From NCBI GenBank assembly GCA_947478935.1, contig CANJXV010000005.1:1-29171 (forward strand): a stretch of 29,171 bases of DNA. Direction: 5' to 3'. This DNA comes from Comamonadaceae bacterium (GTDB lineage Bacteria > Pseudomonadota > Gammaproteobacteria > Burkholderiales > Burkholderiaceae_C). The notes beneath the pieces are model-generated. The model worked only from the letters and a program-made list of their open reading frames with translations, ran no database searches and was not told the DNA's origin. The position numbers and the translations under genes are program-made. The first letter of the stretch is position 1. Every line of letters starts with the position of its first letter. Below are positions 6,935 to 15,483 of the stretch, one piece after another.

Positions 6935-7903
6935 ATGCTGACTATTGAACTGCTCAATTCCTGCGCCCAATTTGCCGCCTTTGACCAAGCGGACCGATGC
7001 ACGATGCGCGCACCGGCCCTTTACGCTTTGGCGCGTATGAAGGCCAAAGCCAAAGATTTGACTGCCTTTGTGCAAACCTACGACCCGCAACTACAAGCCA
7101 GCCCCGCTTGGGAAGCCTGGCCCGCCGGTGAGGCCTGGGGCTTTGCTTTGGGGCAGGCCCATGCGTGGCCTCAATACCGCGATATGTTTTTCCAGTGGCT
7201 GGCCTATGAGGGCGCGGGGCGGGTATTGCCCCAAGCCTTGCCGCGCTTGACCTTGTCGTGCGGCACGGCAGGCTTTGACGGTTTGCTGCGCACCGCCTAC
7301 GCGGTGGAGTCGCGCCACCACCATGAATTGGCCGACGCCCTTGCCCTATGGGCCTGCCGCTGGCAAGCGCCCGCACCGCTGCCCGCCGCCCCTGCGAGCG
7401 CGGGGACTGATGCGCTAAAAGTGCTGCGCCAACTGCCCCGCATCGCACACCAAAATAGCGACTGGACGCAGGCTGTGCATAAGGCGGCCCATTCACCTTC
7501 ATTGCTGCGCGCCGCAAGCGTCCTGCACACTGGGCCAGACACCCTGGAGCAACTGGCCGCCCTAGCGGCCCAGGCCTATGCCTGCAGCGGCAATGCGGCC
7601 GCACTGGCGCTGATGACCAGCGCGGATGCCATGCGCCGCATACTGCCTTGTATGGATGAGCCGGAACTGGCACTGCGCAGTTATTGGCAGGACTTTGCCG
7701 CCACCGTGGCTGTGGCCGACCTGCAAATCGGCAATGCGCCGACTGCTCTGCCTTGGCCCGAATTGCTGCGCCAGGCCCGCACCAGCCGCGATGTACGTAC
7801 CATCACCCTGGTGGACTGCTGCCACCATACCGCCAAAGTCTATGGACACGACGGATGGTGGCAAAGCGCAGCGACACGCGCGGTACAAGCAGCCGCAGCT
7901 TAG
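6935..7903 (+). CDS. Questin oxidase-like family protein
   Basis: The 322-residue soluble protein resembles the questin oxidase-like family (DUF4243), named after a fungal Baeyer-Villiger-type enzyme of anthraquinone breakdown. The supporting stretch is GFDGLLRTAYAVESRHHHEL followed by ADALALWACRW, the conserved helix with an arrangement of Arg, Glu and His typical of the family. The protein is mainly helical and rich in Ala and Leu, with no signal peptide or membrane segment. No ribosome binding site precedes ATG 6935. Bacterial members have no established substrate, so the name should not be taken as a function. It stands between the repeat-bearing gap and the yej operon, 151 bp before yejA, and need not be linked to either. 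Confidence 0.65.
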   Translation: MLTIELLNSCAQFAAFDQADRCTMRAPALYALARMKAKAKDLTAFVQTYDPQLQASPAWEAWPAGEAWGFALGQAHAWPQYRDMFFQWLAYEGAGRVLPQALPRLTLSCGTAGFDGLLRTAYAVESRHHHELADALALWACRWQAPAPLPAAPASAGTDALKVLRQLPRIAHQNSDWTQAVHKAAHSPSLLRAASVLHTGPDTLEQLAALAAQAYACSGNAAALALMTSADAMRRILPCMDEPELALRSYWQDFAATVAVADLQIGNAPTALPWPELLRQARTSRDVRTITLVDCCHHTAKVYGHDGWWQSAATRAVQAAAA

Positions 7904-8054
7904 CGGCCGTAAGGCTTACGATGCGCCTGTGATGCCAATGGAACCCTATGGTTATCGATCACTTCGCGCTGCGTTCGCTTATATTGTGGGTGCTTCACCC
8001 GACACCTTTACCTTTCGATTTACACACCGTTTAATGCCCGCCTACGCTCAGTCC

Positions 8055-9854
8055 ATGCGAATCCTGGTAGTTAGCATTTTTTCACTTTTGGTAAGTCTGC
8101 CTTGCTGGGCAGCACACGGCTATGCACTGTGGGGAGAGCTCAAGTACCCGGAAAACTTTAGCCATTTCGACTATGTGAACCCGCAAGCTCCCAAAGGCGG
8201 CGAATTGCGCATGGTCAGCGGCCTGCGGGTATCGACGTTTGATAAGTTCAATCCATTCACCATCAAAGGCAGTGCACCGGCTTACCTGGCCAATCTCATG
8301 TTTGACAGCCTGCTGGCTGCCTCCCAAGATGAAACCGATTCCGCCTATGGCCTGCTGGCAAACAGCGTGGAGACCGCACCGGACTTGCTCTCTGTCGTGT
8401 TCAGACTGAACCCGGCTGCCCGCTTTCATAACGGTGACCCGGTACTAGCAGCCGACGTGAAGCACAGTTTTGACACCTACCTGGGTCCGCATACCTCACC
8501 GGCATTTAAGACCTTGCTCGCCGATGTGACCGGGGTGGACATCGTGGACGACCGGACTGTGCGATTTAGGTTTAGCCGCGCCAACCGCGAGACGCCGCTC
8601 ACGGTGGGCTCCATGGCGATTTTCAGCCGCAGCTGGGGCGTCGAAAATGGCAAGCCTAAATCCTTCGACAAAATAGTGATGGAGCATCCGATTGGCAGCG
8701 GGCCTTACAAGATCGGCCCTGTCAAGTTTGGGAAAGACATTACCTATGTACGCGATCCCCATTACTGGGCCAAAGATCTCAATGTGCGACAAGGAACTGC
8801 CAATTTTGACCGGGTCACCATAAAAATTTACAAAGACAACACCGCCAGACTGGAGGCGGTGAAAGCCGGGGAATTCGACCTGATGCGCTTTTTTTCTGCC
8901 GGAGACTGGGCACGCAGAGTAAATGGCAAGCGCTTTGACAGCGGCGAGTTGGTCAAGACCGAATTCAAGCACCGCCTACCCACCGGCTTTCAAAGCTTTG
9001 TGTTTAACACCCGGCGACCGCTATTTCAGGATGTGCGGGTGCGCGAGGCTATTGGGCTGGCCTTGGACTACGAGTGGATGAATCGCCAGATGTTTTATGG
9101 CGCCTATCAGCGGGTGGTAGGGCTGTTCGGCAATACCGACTGCCAGGCAAGCGGTATGCCTGCCGAGGAAGAATTGGCTCTGCTGGAGCCTTGGCGCAAG
9201 CACCTACCCGCTGCCAGTTTTGGCGCTATGGCCAAGCCGCCGCGTACCGATGGGGACGCGTCGTTGCGCAGCAATTTGCGCCGGGCGCTGGTGTTACTGA
9301 AAGAAGCTGGCTGGGAAGTGCGCGGTGGCAAACTGCGAAATGACAAGGGGGAAGTTTTTCGTATCGAGTTTCTTGATAGCAACGAAGGCTCTGCCAGGTT
9401 GACTGCTCCTTGGGTGCGCAATCTGGAAAAAATTGGCATTGAAATGAATTTCAGGGCGGTTGACTTTTCCTTATACCAGGAGAGGCTACAAAAATTTCAA
9501 TTTGATATCGTGTCCATCGCCTACCAAGGAACCAACAACCCGGGGCAGGATTACGTAGATTTATTCGGCAGCAAGGCAGCCGATACCGAGGACTCTGGCA
9601 ATTTGACTGGCATTAAAAACCCGGCGGTTGATGCCTTGCTGGAGCGCTTGATCAGCGCAAAAAACAAAGGACAGATGTTGCACGCCTGCCGTGCGCTTGA
9701 GCGTGTGATCGCACACAGCCATATTTTTGTTCCGCAATGGACCGCAGGTACGCATCGCATTGTGTATAGCGCCCGGCGCTTGGCGCTTCCCCCTAGCATG
9801 CCTCCCTATGCAGCCAATGAATTGTGGGCAGTCCAAACTTGGTGGGCGAAATAA
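8055..9854 (+). CDS. yejA: Extracellular solute-binding protein, YejA-like
   Basis: This periplasmic binding protein of about 599 residues serves a peptide ABC importer (SBP family 5). The signal peptide covers about residues 1-19 (RILVVSIFSLLVSLPCWA), then HGYALWGELKYPENFSHFDY and VNPQAPKGGELR, which is very like YejA (about 604 residues in E. coli). The body has the usual HNGDPVLAADVKHSF and GSGPYKI motifs. The frame is open far upstream to 7626, but that part overlaps the previous gene; ATG 8055 gives the cleanest signal peptide, and ATG 8034 is the alternative. Neither has a strong ribosome binding site. It is the first gene of yejABEF. E. coli Yej imports microcin C and oligopeptides; the natural substrate here is unknown. 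Confidence 0.92.
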   Translation: MRILVVSIFSLLVSLPCWAAHGYALWGELKYPENFSHFDYVNPQAPKGGELRMVSGLRVSTFDKFNPFTIKGSAPAYLANLMFDSLLAASQDETDSAYGLLANSVETAPDLLSVVFRLNPAARFHNGDPVLAADVKHSFDTYLGPHTSPAFKTLLADVTGVDIVDDRTVRFRFSRANRETPLTVGSMAIFSRSWGVENGKPKSFDKIVMEHPIGSGPYKIGPVKFGKDITYVRDPHYWAKDLNVRQGTANFDRVTIKIYKDNTARLEAVKAGEFDLMRFFSAGDWARRVNGKRFDSGELVKTEFKHRLPTGFQSFVFNTRRPLFQDVRVREAIGLALDYEWMNRQMFYGAYQRVVGLFGNTDCQASGMPAEEELALLEPWRKHLPAASFGAMAKPPRTDGDASLRSNLRRALVLLKEAGWEVRGGKLRNDKGEVFRIEFLDSNEGSARLTAPWVRNLEKIGIEMNFRAVDFSLYQERLQKFQFDIVSIAYQGTNNPGQDYVDLFGSKAADTEDSGNLTGIKNPAVDALLERLISAKNKGQMLHACRALERVIAHSHIFVPQWTAGTHRIVYSARRLALPPSMPPYAANELWAVQTWWAK

Positions 9855-9856
9855 AT

Positions 9857-10882
9857 ATGTTTCAATATATTCTTAAACGTATTTTGTTGATGATTCCTAC
9901 GCTGCTAGGGGTGTTGTTGGTCACCTTTGCAGTGATTCAGTTTGTACCTGGCGGACCGGTGGAACAGTATTTGGCAGAGGCCAAGGCGGCGGGGCCTGGA
10001 GGGGAAGGTCCCAGCATGTCTTACCGCGGATCGCAAGGGGTTGATACCAAGCGGCTAGAACAAATCAAAGCACTCTACGGATTTGACAAACCGCCTAGCG
10101 AGCGCTTTATTCAGATGATCGGTCAATTTGCGCGCTTTGATTTGGGTAAAAGTTTTTTCCAAAACAAGGATGTCAGTACCTTGATCGTAGACAAGCTGCC
10201 GGTATCGATCAGCTTGGGCCTATGGACTTTTTTCATCAGCTACCTGGTGGCGGTACCACTGGGGATCGCCAAGGCGGTACGTTCCGGCACCCGGTTTGAT
10301 ATGCTCACTAGCGTGATGGTGCTGCTCGGTTATGCCATACCCGGCTTTGTTTTAGGCGTGGTGCTGTTGGTCGTCTTCGGCGGGCAATTGCAATGGTTTC
10401 CGCTTCGCGGCTTGACCTCCAGCAACTGGGAAGAATTATCCTGGGGCGCGCGTGTCGTGGATTACCTTTGGCATATCGTGCTACCCGTTACGTCCATGGT
10501 CTTGGGCAGCTTTGCGGTGATAACCATGTTGACTAAAAATACGTTTTTAGAGGAAATTCGTAAGCAGTATGTAGTCACAGCACGCGCCAAAGGCCTTGCC
10601 GAGCGCCAAGTGCTATGGAAGCATGTCATGCGCAACGCTTTGATTCCGATCGTGACCCATTTCCCGGCGGCCTTTGTCGGTGCGTTTTTTACCGGCTCAC
10701 TGCTGATTGAAACCTTGTTTTCGCTTGATGGCCTGGGCTTACTCAGCTTTGAGAGCGTAATTCGGCGTGATTACCCGGTCGTGCTAGGTACTTTGTACCT
10801 GTTCACCTTGATTGGGCTCGTAACCAAATTAATTTCAGACCTGTGCTACGTGTGGGTGGACCCTCGCGTACGTTTTGATTGA
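9857..10882 (+). CDS. yejB: Peptide ABC transporter permease, YejB-like
   Basis: This 341-residue inner-membrane permease is of the DppB/OppB class. Its N-terminal membrane segment is FQYILKRILLMIPTLLGVLL. A periplasmic loop with GFDKPPSERF and FDLGKSFFQ follows, then further membrane spans, with the EAA-type cytoplasmic loop at ARAKGLAERQVLWKHVMRNAL, the contact site for the ATPase. The start ATG lies two bases after the yejA stop. The long insert before GFDKPP (about residues 40-65) is typical of YejB as opposed to DppB. Confidence 0.93.
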   Translation: MFQYILKRILLMIPTLLGVLLVTFAVIQFVPGGPVEQYLAEAKAAGPGGEGPSMSYRGSQGVDTKRLEQIKALYGFDKPPSERFIQMIGQFARFDLGKSFFQNKDVSTLIVDKLPVSISLGLWTFFISYLVAVPLGIAKAVRSGTRFDMLTSVMVLLGYAIPGFVLGVVLLVVFGGQLQWFPLRGLTSSNWEELSWGARVVDYLWHIVLPVTSMVLGSFAVITMLTKNTFLEEIRKQYVVTARAKGLAERQVLWKHVMRNALIPIVTHFPAAFVGAFFTGSLLIETLFSLDGLGLLSFESVIRRDYPVVLGTLYLFTLIGLVTKLISDLCYVWVDPRVRFD

Positions 10883-10913
10883 TCGCCGGGTGCGCCCAGT
10901 GAACCCAGCAGCC

Positions 10914-11978
10914 ATGCAAACCGCCACACTCAGCCTATCGCCGGGGCACCGGGCCTGGTTGCGCTTTAAACGCAACAAAGTCGGCTACTGGAGCCTGCTT
11001 ATTTTTTGCGGCATGGTGGCGCTAAGTCTATGCGCTGAGCTGATCTCCAACGACCGCCCACTTATCGTCCGCTACCAGGGGAAGACGTATTTCCCGGTAT
11101 TGCAGGAATACCCAGAAAAAACATTCGGTGGCGATTTTGATACGCCTACCGATTATCTTGATCCTTTCATACGCGAGGCGCTCTCTAAAGACGGGAACTG
11201 GGCGGTCTTCGCCCCCAATCCTTACGGCTATAAAACACTTAATTATTTTGCGAAAGAACCGAATCCTTCGCGCCCCACCAAGGACAATTTTTTGGGCACC
11301 GATGACCGAGGGCGTGACTTGCTAGCCCAACTTATTTACGGTTTCCGTGTGAGTGTGCTTTTCGCGCTAGCACTGACGATTAGCGGGACTCTGCTGGGAG
11401 TCATCACTGGCGCGATACAAGGTTTTTTTGGGGGCCGCACCGACCTGGCATTTCAGCGTTTTATAGAAATTTGGGGGTCGATGCCCGAACTGTATTTGCT
11501 CATTATTTTCAGTGCGGTTTTTACCCCCAGCATTTTGCTATTACTTATTTTGCTGAGCTTGTTTGGCTGGATGGGACTTTCCGACTACGTTCGCGCCGAG
11601 TTTTTGCGCAACCGTCAGTTGGACTATGTGCGTGCAGCACGCGCTTTGGGTGTCAGTAACTGGCGCATCATCACGCGACATATTTTGCCCAATAGCATGA
11701 CGCCGGTGGTCACGTTTTTACCCTTTCGCATGAGTGGTGCGATTTTGGCGCTGACGTCGCTGGACTTTCTTGGTCTGGGCGTGCCGCCGGGCACGCCGTC
11801 TTTAGGCGAACTCTTGCTTCAAGGAAAAAACAGTATTGATGCCTGGTGGATATCGGTTTTCACTTTTTTGGTTTTGGTGATCACTTTGTTGCTATTGACC
11901 TTTATGGGTGATGCACTGCGCGATGCGCTCGATCCGCGCAAGGCGGATCAGGATGCTGCTGCGGGAGAGCGCCAATGA
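10914..11978 (+). CDS. yejE: Peptide ABC transporter permease, YejE-like
   Basis: This 354-residue permease is of the DppC/OppC class and pairs with YejB. The N-terminus (HRAWLRFKRNKVGYWSLLIF) and the long periplasmic domain with ISNDRPLIVRYQGKTYFPVL are hallmarks of YejE. The motif NFLGTDDRGRDLLAQLIYG and the EAA loop (VRAARALGVSNWRIITRHIL) follow. TTG 10875 and two GTGs upstream are in frame, and the region overlaps the end of yejB, but ATG 10914 matches the family start best. The stop overlaps yejF by ATGA. Confidence 0.92.
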   Translation: MQTATLSLSPGHRAWLRFKRNKVGYWSLLIFCGMVALSLCAELISNDRPLIVRYQGKTYFPVLQEYPEKTFGGDFDTPTDYLDPFIREALSKDGNWAVFAPNPYGYKTLNYFAKEPNPSRPTKDNFLGTDDRGRDLLAQLIYGFRVSVLFALALTISGTLLGVITGAIQGFFGGRTDLAFQRFIEIWGSMPELYLLIIFSAVFTPSILLLLILLSLFGWMGLSDYVRAEFLRNRQLDYVRAARALGVSNWRIITRHILPNSMTPVVTFLPFRMSGAILALTSLDFLGLGVPPGTPSLGELLLQGKNSIDAWWISVFTFLVLVITLLLLTFMGDALRDALDPRKADQDAAAGERQ

Positions 11979-13570
11979 CACTGCTGAGCGTTTCCAATAT
12001 GCGGATCCACTTTGGCAATAAAGAGGTTGTCAAGGGCATAGACTTCACTATTGCACCCGGAGAAAAATTGGCTCTGGTGGGCGAGTCAGGTTCAGGCAAG
12101 ACGGTTACCGCACTCAGTCTTTTAGGACTGCTGGGCAACGGGCGTTGTTCTGGCACCGTGCAATTTAATGGTGCCAGCGGAGCGCAAGATCTTTTCTCGC
12201 TGTCAGAAGAATCTATGCGCATGGTTCGAGGGCAGGAAATTGCCATGATTTTTCAGGAGCCGATGACGGCCTTAAATCCGCTCTTCTCCATTGGCAATCA
12301 GATTGCAGAAGTGGTTCAACTCAAACTAGGCCTGAACGTGGCCCAAGCGGCGAAGGCTACGATTGAATTGTTGGAGAAAACCGGTATGCCGGAGCCGGCC
12401 CGCCGCGCCAATTCATTCCCGCACCAGCTCTCTGGCGGACAGCGCCAACGCGCGATGATCGCGATGGCCTTGGCCTGTAAACCGCGCCTGTTGCTTGCCG
12501 ATGAACCGACCACCGCCTTAGATGTGTCAGTGCGCGCGCAAATTTTGGATTTACTCCAAGACCTACAGCGTGAAAACGGCATGGCAGTTTTGATGATTAC
12601 CCATGACCTGAACTTGGTACGCAAATTTGCCGATCGGGTTGCCGTGATGGAAAACGGCCAGCTGGTGGAATCTGGCGGTGTTGCCGAGGTGTTTGCACAT
12701 GCCCAGCATCCCTACACACGCAAGCTGATTGACAGCACGCCTAGCCGAGACCCCCTGGAAGCGGCTGTCAGTGCAGGCCCAGCCTTGCTGCAAGCCAAGG
12801 ATGTGAGGGTGGATTACCCGGTGCCGCTAGCAGGCTGGCGTGGGTGGTTTAAAAAAGGTAGTTTTACGGCGGTGCACCATGCTAGTTTTTCCATCGGTAG
12901 GGGGCGGACCATAGGCGTCATTGGAGAGTCTGGGTCGGGCAAGTCCAGCCTGGCGCTAGCCGTCCTTGGCTTGCATCCACATGGGGGAAAAATAAGCTTT
13001 GATGGCAAGGGCTGGGGCAAAGATAAGGTGTCCGACCAGCGACTGCGCCGCTCCATGCAGGTAGTTTTTCAAGACCCGTTTTCATCCCTCTCACCGCGCA
13101 TGACCGTGGCCGAAATTGTGGGCGAAGGCCTGCTGGTGCACCACACTGAATTAAGCGCTACGCAACGACAGCAACGCGTGTTACAAACACTGGCCGAGGT
13201 GGGCTTGACCGAGGAACAGTTTCCGAATTTGCTCGCGCGCTATCCGCATGAATTTTCTGGCGGGCAACGCCAGCGCGTGGCAATTGCGCGGGCACTGATT
13301 GTTGATCCGCGCTTGCTAGTGCTTGACGAACCCACCAGCGCGCTAGATGTGACCATTCAAAAACAGGTTTTGAGCTTGTTGCAGGGCTTGCAGCGCATTC
13401 GGGGCTTAAGTTACTTGCTGATCACGCACGATGTCGCAGTCATTCGGGCCATGGCCCATGACGTCTTGGTGATGAAAGATGGCCTGATTGTCGAAATGGG
13501 CGCTACCGACGCGGTGCTGAGTGACTCGCAACATCCCTATACCAAGACCCTGATCGCGGCGAGTACTTGA
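11975..13570 (+). CDS. yejF: Peptide ABC transporter ATPase, two-cassette YejF-like
   Basis: This 531-residue cytoplasmic protein has two fused ABC ATPase cassettes that drive the YejBE permease. First cassette: Walker A GESGSGKT, signature LSGGQRQR, Walker B LLLADEPTTALD. Second cassette: GESGSGKSS, FSGGQRQR, LLVLDEPTSALD. Both have HPYT(R/K)-type C-terminal oligopeptide-transporter motifs. All catalytic motifs appear intact in both halves. It starts within ATGA at the yejE stop, showing translational coupling. The yej operon ends here; the hairpin about 65 bp further on is better oriented for the opposite strand. Confidence 0.95.
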   Translation: MTLLSVSNMRIHFGNKEVVKGIDFTIAPGEKLALVGESGSGKTVTALSLLGLLGNGRCSGTVQFNGASGAQDLFSLSEESMRMVRGQEIAMIFQEPMTALNPLFSIGNQIAEVVQLKLGLNVAQAAKATIELLEKTGMPEPARRANSFPHQLSGGQRQRAMIAMALACKPRLLLADEPTTALDVSVRAQILDLLQDLQRENGMAVLMITHDLNLVRKFADRVAVMENGQLVESGGVAEVFAHAQHPYTRKLIDSTPSRDPLEAAVSAGPALLQAKDVRVDYPVPLAGWRGWFKKGSFTAVHHASFSIGRGRTIGVIGESGSGKSSLALAVLGLHPHGGKISFDGKGWGKDKVSDQRLRRSMQVVFQDPFSSLSPRMTVAEIVGEGLLVHHTELSATQRQQRVLQTLAEVGLTEEQFPNLLARYPHEFSGGQRQRVAIARALIVDPRLLVLDEPTSALDVTIQKQVLSLLQGLQRIRGLSYLLITHDVAVIRAMAHDVLVMKDGLIVEMGATDAVLSDSQHPYTKTLIAAST

Positions 13571-13631
13571 ACCCCGCGGGCCCCTACATGCATTGCGCAA
13601 TACGGTTATCACATCCTCTGCGCGCTACGAC

Positions 13632-13658
13632 AAAAAAATGCCACCCGAAGGTGGCATT
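13632..13658 (-). terminator. Rho-independent terminator of the CDGSH gene (minus strand)
   Basis: A perfect 9-bp stem AATGCCACC / GGTGGCATT (13637-13645 and 13650-13658) has a CGAA loop. Read on the minus strand it is followed by a run of seven T, 17 bases after the CDGSH stop. On the plus strand no T-run follows, so it is mainly a minus-strand terminator, though it also insulates the end of yejF. Confidence 0.85.
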
Positions 13659-13675
13659 GTTGCCATAGACTTAAT

Positions 13676-13915
13676 TTAGGCGAATGCTTTATGCGCACCA
13701 TCGCACAGGGGCTTGGCAGCGCTGTGTTTGCAACCACAAAAATACACCGTCTTGGTTTCTTCGGCATGGTATTTCACAGGGGTGAACTCGCTGCCTTTGT
13801 GCGAACCATCGCAAAAGGGTTGCGCCTTGCTTTGGCCGCAAGAGCACCAGTAGTAGTCTTTACCCGCTTCAACATTACTGCCGTAGGGGGACTTTTGAGC
13901 GATATGGGGCTCCAT
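13676..13915 (-). CDS. CDGSH-type iron-sulfur domain protein, two motifs
   Basis: This small 79-residue protein has two mitoNEET-like 2Fe-2S binding motifs. The first reads CSCGQSKAQPFCDGSH; the second reads CGCKHSAAKPLCDGAH, with an Ala where CDGSH normally has Ser. Each has three Cys and one His, the cluster ligands. Tandem CDGSH proteins in bacteria are linked to redox or iron-sulfur homeostasis, without a settled role. The frame extends to 13951, but ATG 13915 has AAGGAAA about 4 bases upstream and matches the family start. It is monocistronic with its own terminator. Confidence 0.9.
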   Translation of the reverse strand: MEPHIAQKSPYGSNVEAGKDYYWCSCGQSKAQPFCDGSHKGSEFTPVKYHAEETKTVYFCGCKHSAAKPLCDGAHKAFA

Positions 13916-13996
13916 GGGGTTTCCTTTTTGTTGAACAAATTTGAAGAGCACAGGCCACGCTGTGGTGTGCGCTGCGTTCGGGCTATAGCCTACCGA

Positions 13997-14941
13997 TTAT
14001 GCGCCCGCCCCCAGGCATGGCGATCCACGCCAAAATAGCACCAAACGCGCTACAAAACCCGGTGTATCTTCAAAATACGGCAGCGCACCGCCAGGCACTA
14101 AAGCGGCCTGCCAGCGCTTGTTTGTTTTGAGCAAGGCCATGCCTCGGTAATCGGTGAAGTCGCCGCGCGTGGCCATGGAAACCCATACCGGGCATTGCAG
14201 GGCTTCGTACACCGTGTGAATGTCAGTACTGAACATGGCCATCGACAAAAAACACAAGGGCGCGTGGCGTGCACCCGGCTGGCGCGCAGTGATTACGCAG
14301 TAGTGCCACAGGCTCTCGTCGATGGCCTCGCTACCAAAAGTGCGGCGCAGGAAATAACGTACTACACCAGGCCGCGTGAGCAATTCAAACAAAGCTTGCG
14401 ACCACATTGGCCGCCGCAAAAACGCGTGTACGCCTGCCTTGTACAGAGTACTGCCCAAGGGCGCTTTACGCACTCTGCGTCCGCTCAGGCCCGTGGGGCT
14501 GACCAGTGCCAAGCGCGCAATGCGCTGTGGCGCTTCCATTGCCGCCCTTGCGGCAAACTCCGAAGACAGGGACACCGCCAGCACATCAACCGGTACATCA
14601 CCATGGCGCTGGGCCATCGCTGCCAGCACTGCATGGATGGCATCGGTCATCAACCGTGGCGTGTAGAGCTGCTCGGCTCGCTCTGAAAAACCAAAGCCTG
14701 GAAGCTCCATGGCCAACACGACGCGCTCTGCGCTGTAGTGACGAAACAGTGGTGCCACTTCGGCAGCCGATGCCGCCGCATTCACGCTGTGGATCAGTAG
14801 AAGCGGCGCCAACTGCGCATCGGCATGATCGGGTATCGACCAATAAACACTGACCCGCCCGGCCGTCGTTTCCAGTTCTACGCGTGGTGCGGCTATGGCA
14901 GGGCATAGCGGCTGGGCAATGGCATGGCTGTTGTCCATCAT
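13997..14941 (-). CDS. Alpha/beta hydrolase fold protein with degenerate active site
   Basis: The 314-residue protein has an alpha/beta hydrolase pattern: strand LLLIHSVNAA, loop ELPGFGFSE, and nucleophile elbow LAVSLSSEFA with Ser124. The elbow is AxSxS rather than GxSxG. The C-terminal place where the catalytic His normally stands (GH in most relatives) reads GGALPYFED (about 284-292), without His. The acid may be D261 or D264. The protein could therefore be inactive as a classical hydrolase or use a different mechanism. The start ATG overlaps the folK stop in ATGA, and it is the last gene of the minus-strand operon. No link to folate chemistry is evident from sequence. Confidence 0.8.
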   Translation of the reverse strand: MMDNSHAIAQPLCPAIAAPRVELETTAGRVSVYWSIPDHADAQLAPLLLIHSVNAAASAAEVAPLFRHYSAERVVLAMELPGFGFSERAEQLYTPRLMTDAIHAVLAAMAQRHGDVPVDVLAVSLSSEFAARAAMEAPQRIARLALVSPTGLSGRRVRKAPLGSTLYKAGVHAFLRRPMWSQALFELLTRPGVVRYFLRRTFGSEAIDESLWHYCVITARQPGARHAPLCFLSMAMFSTDIHTVYEALQCPVWVSMATRGDFTDYRGMALLKTNKRWQAALVPGGALPYFEDTPGFVARLVLFWRGSPCLGAGA

Positions 14942-15471
14942 GGGCTCCCTGCACTACTTTGCGCCAAGCCTTGCGGGCTGGCTGCAAGTTCGCGCAAAAG
15001 CGGCGCGGCTACACGCTCTATGGCCTGGTCAGCTACCGCTTGCAATTGTTGCGGCGACACTAGGTGCGGCGCAATATCTGCCAATGGGCGCAAAACAAAA
15101 GCCCGCTGGCGCATACGCGGATGCGGCACGCTAAGGCGCGGGCTGTCGATGCGGCCTGCGCCATACAGCAAGATATCCAGGTCCAGTGTGCGCGGCGCGT
15201 TGCGGTAAGGCCGCTCGCGTCCGGCGCCGCGCTCTAATTGATGTAAGCGGTCCAGCAAATCCGGGGCGCACAGGCGCGTAGAAATTTGTACCACCGCATT
15301 GAAGTAATCCGGCCCGCTGGAGTCCACCGGCGCGCTGCGGTATAGCGGGGATGCAGCATGCAATTGGCAGTGTTCAAAGTCGGCTATGGCCCGCATAGCG
15401 TCTTGAACTGCCTGACGTGCGTCACCCAAATTGGCACCCAGGCCGATGGTGGCAATGAGGGGCTCACGCAT
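14938..15471 (-). CDS. folK: 2-amino-4-hydroxy-6-hydroxymethyldihydropteridine diphosphokinase
   Basis: This 177-residue enzyme transfers pyrophosphate from ATP to 6-hydroxymethyl-dihydropterin in folate synthesis. The N-terminal IGLGANLGDARQAV and the signature RTLDLDILLYG, with the two metal-binding Asp residues D97 and D99, are clear. The length matches the family (about 160-180). It lies 12 bases after pcnB and overlaps the following hydrolase by four bases. The pcnB-folK order is standard in Burkholderiales. Confidence 0.96.
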   Translation of the reverse strand: MREPLIATIGLGANLGDARQAVQDAMRAIADFEHCQLHAASPLYRSAPVDSSGPDYFNAVVQISTRLCAPDLLDRLHQLERGAGRERPYRNAPRTLDLDILLYGAGRIDSPRLSVPHPRMRQRAFVLRPLADIAPHLVSPQQLQAVADQAIERVAAPLLRELAASPQGLAQSSAGSP

Positions 15472-15483
15472 GGGCTAGCTTAT

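Noticed and set aside
6954..7673. 239-codon minus-strand frame within the questin-like gene
   Set aside because: Its composition (Arg, Pro, Ala, Gly rich) is that of a shadow frame; the plus-strand frame has recognisable family motifs.
7626..8054. In-frame upstream extension of yejA
   Set aside because: It would overlap the preceding gene by nearly 280 bases and place the signal peptide in the middle of the protein; the start near 8055 fits the family.
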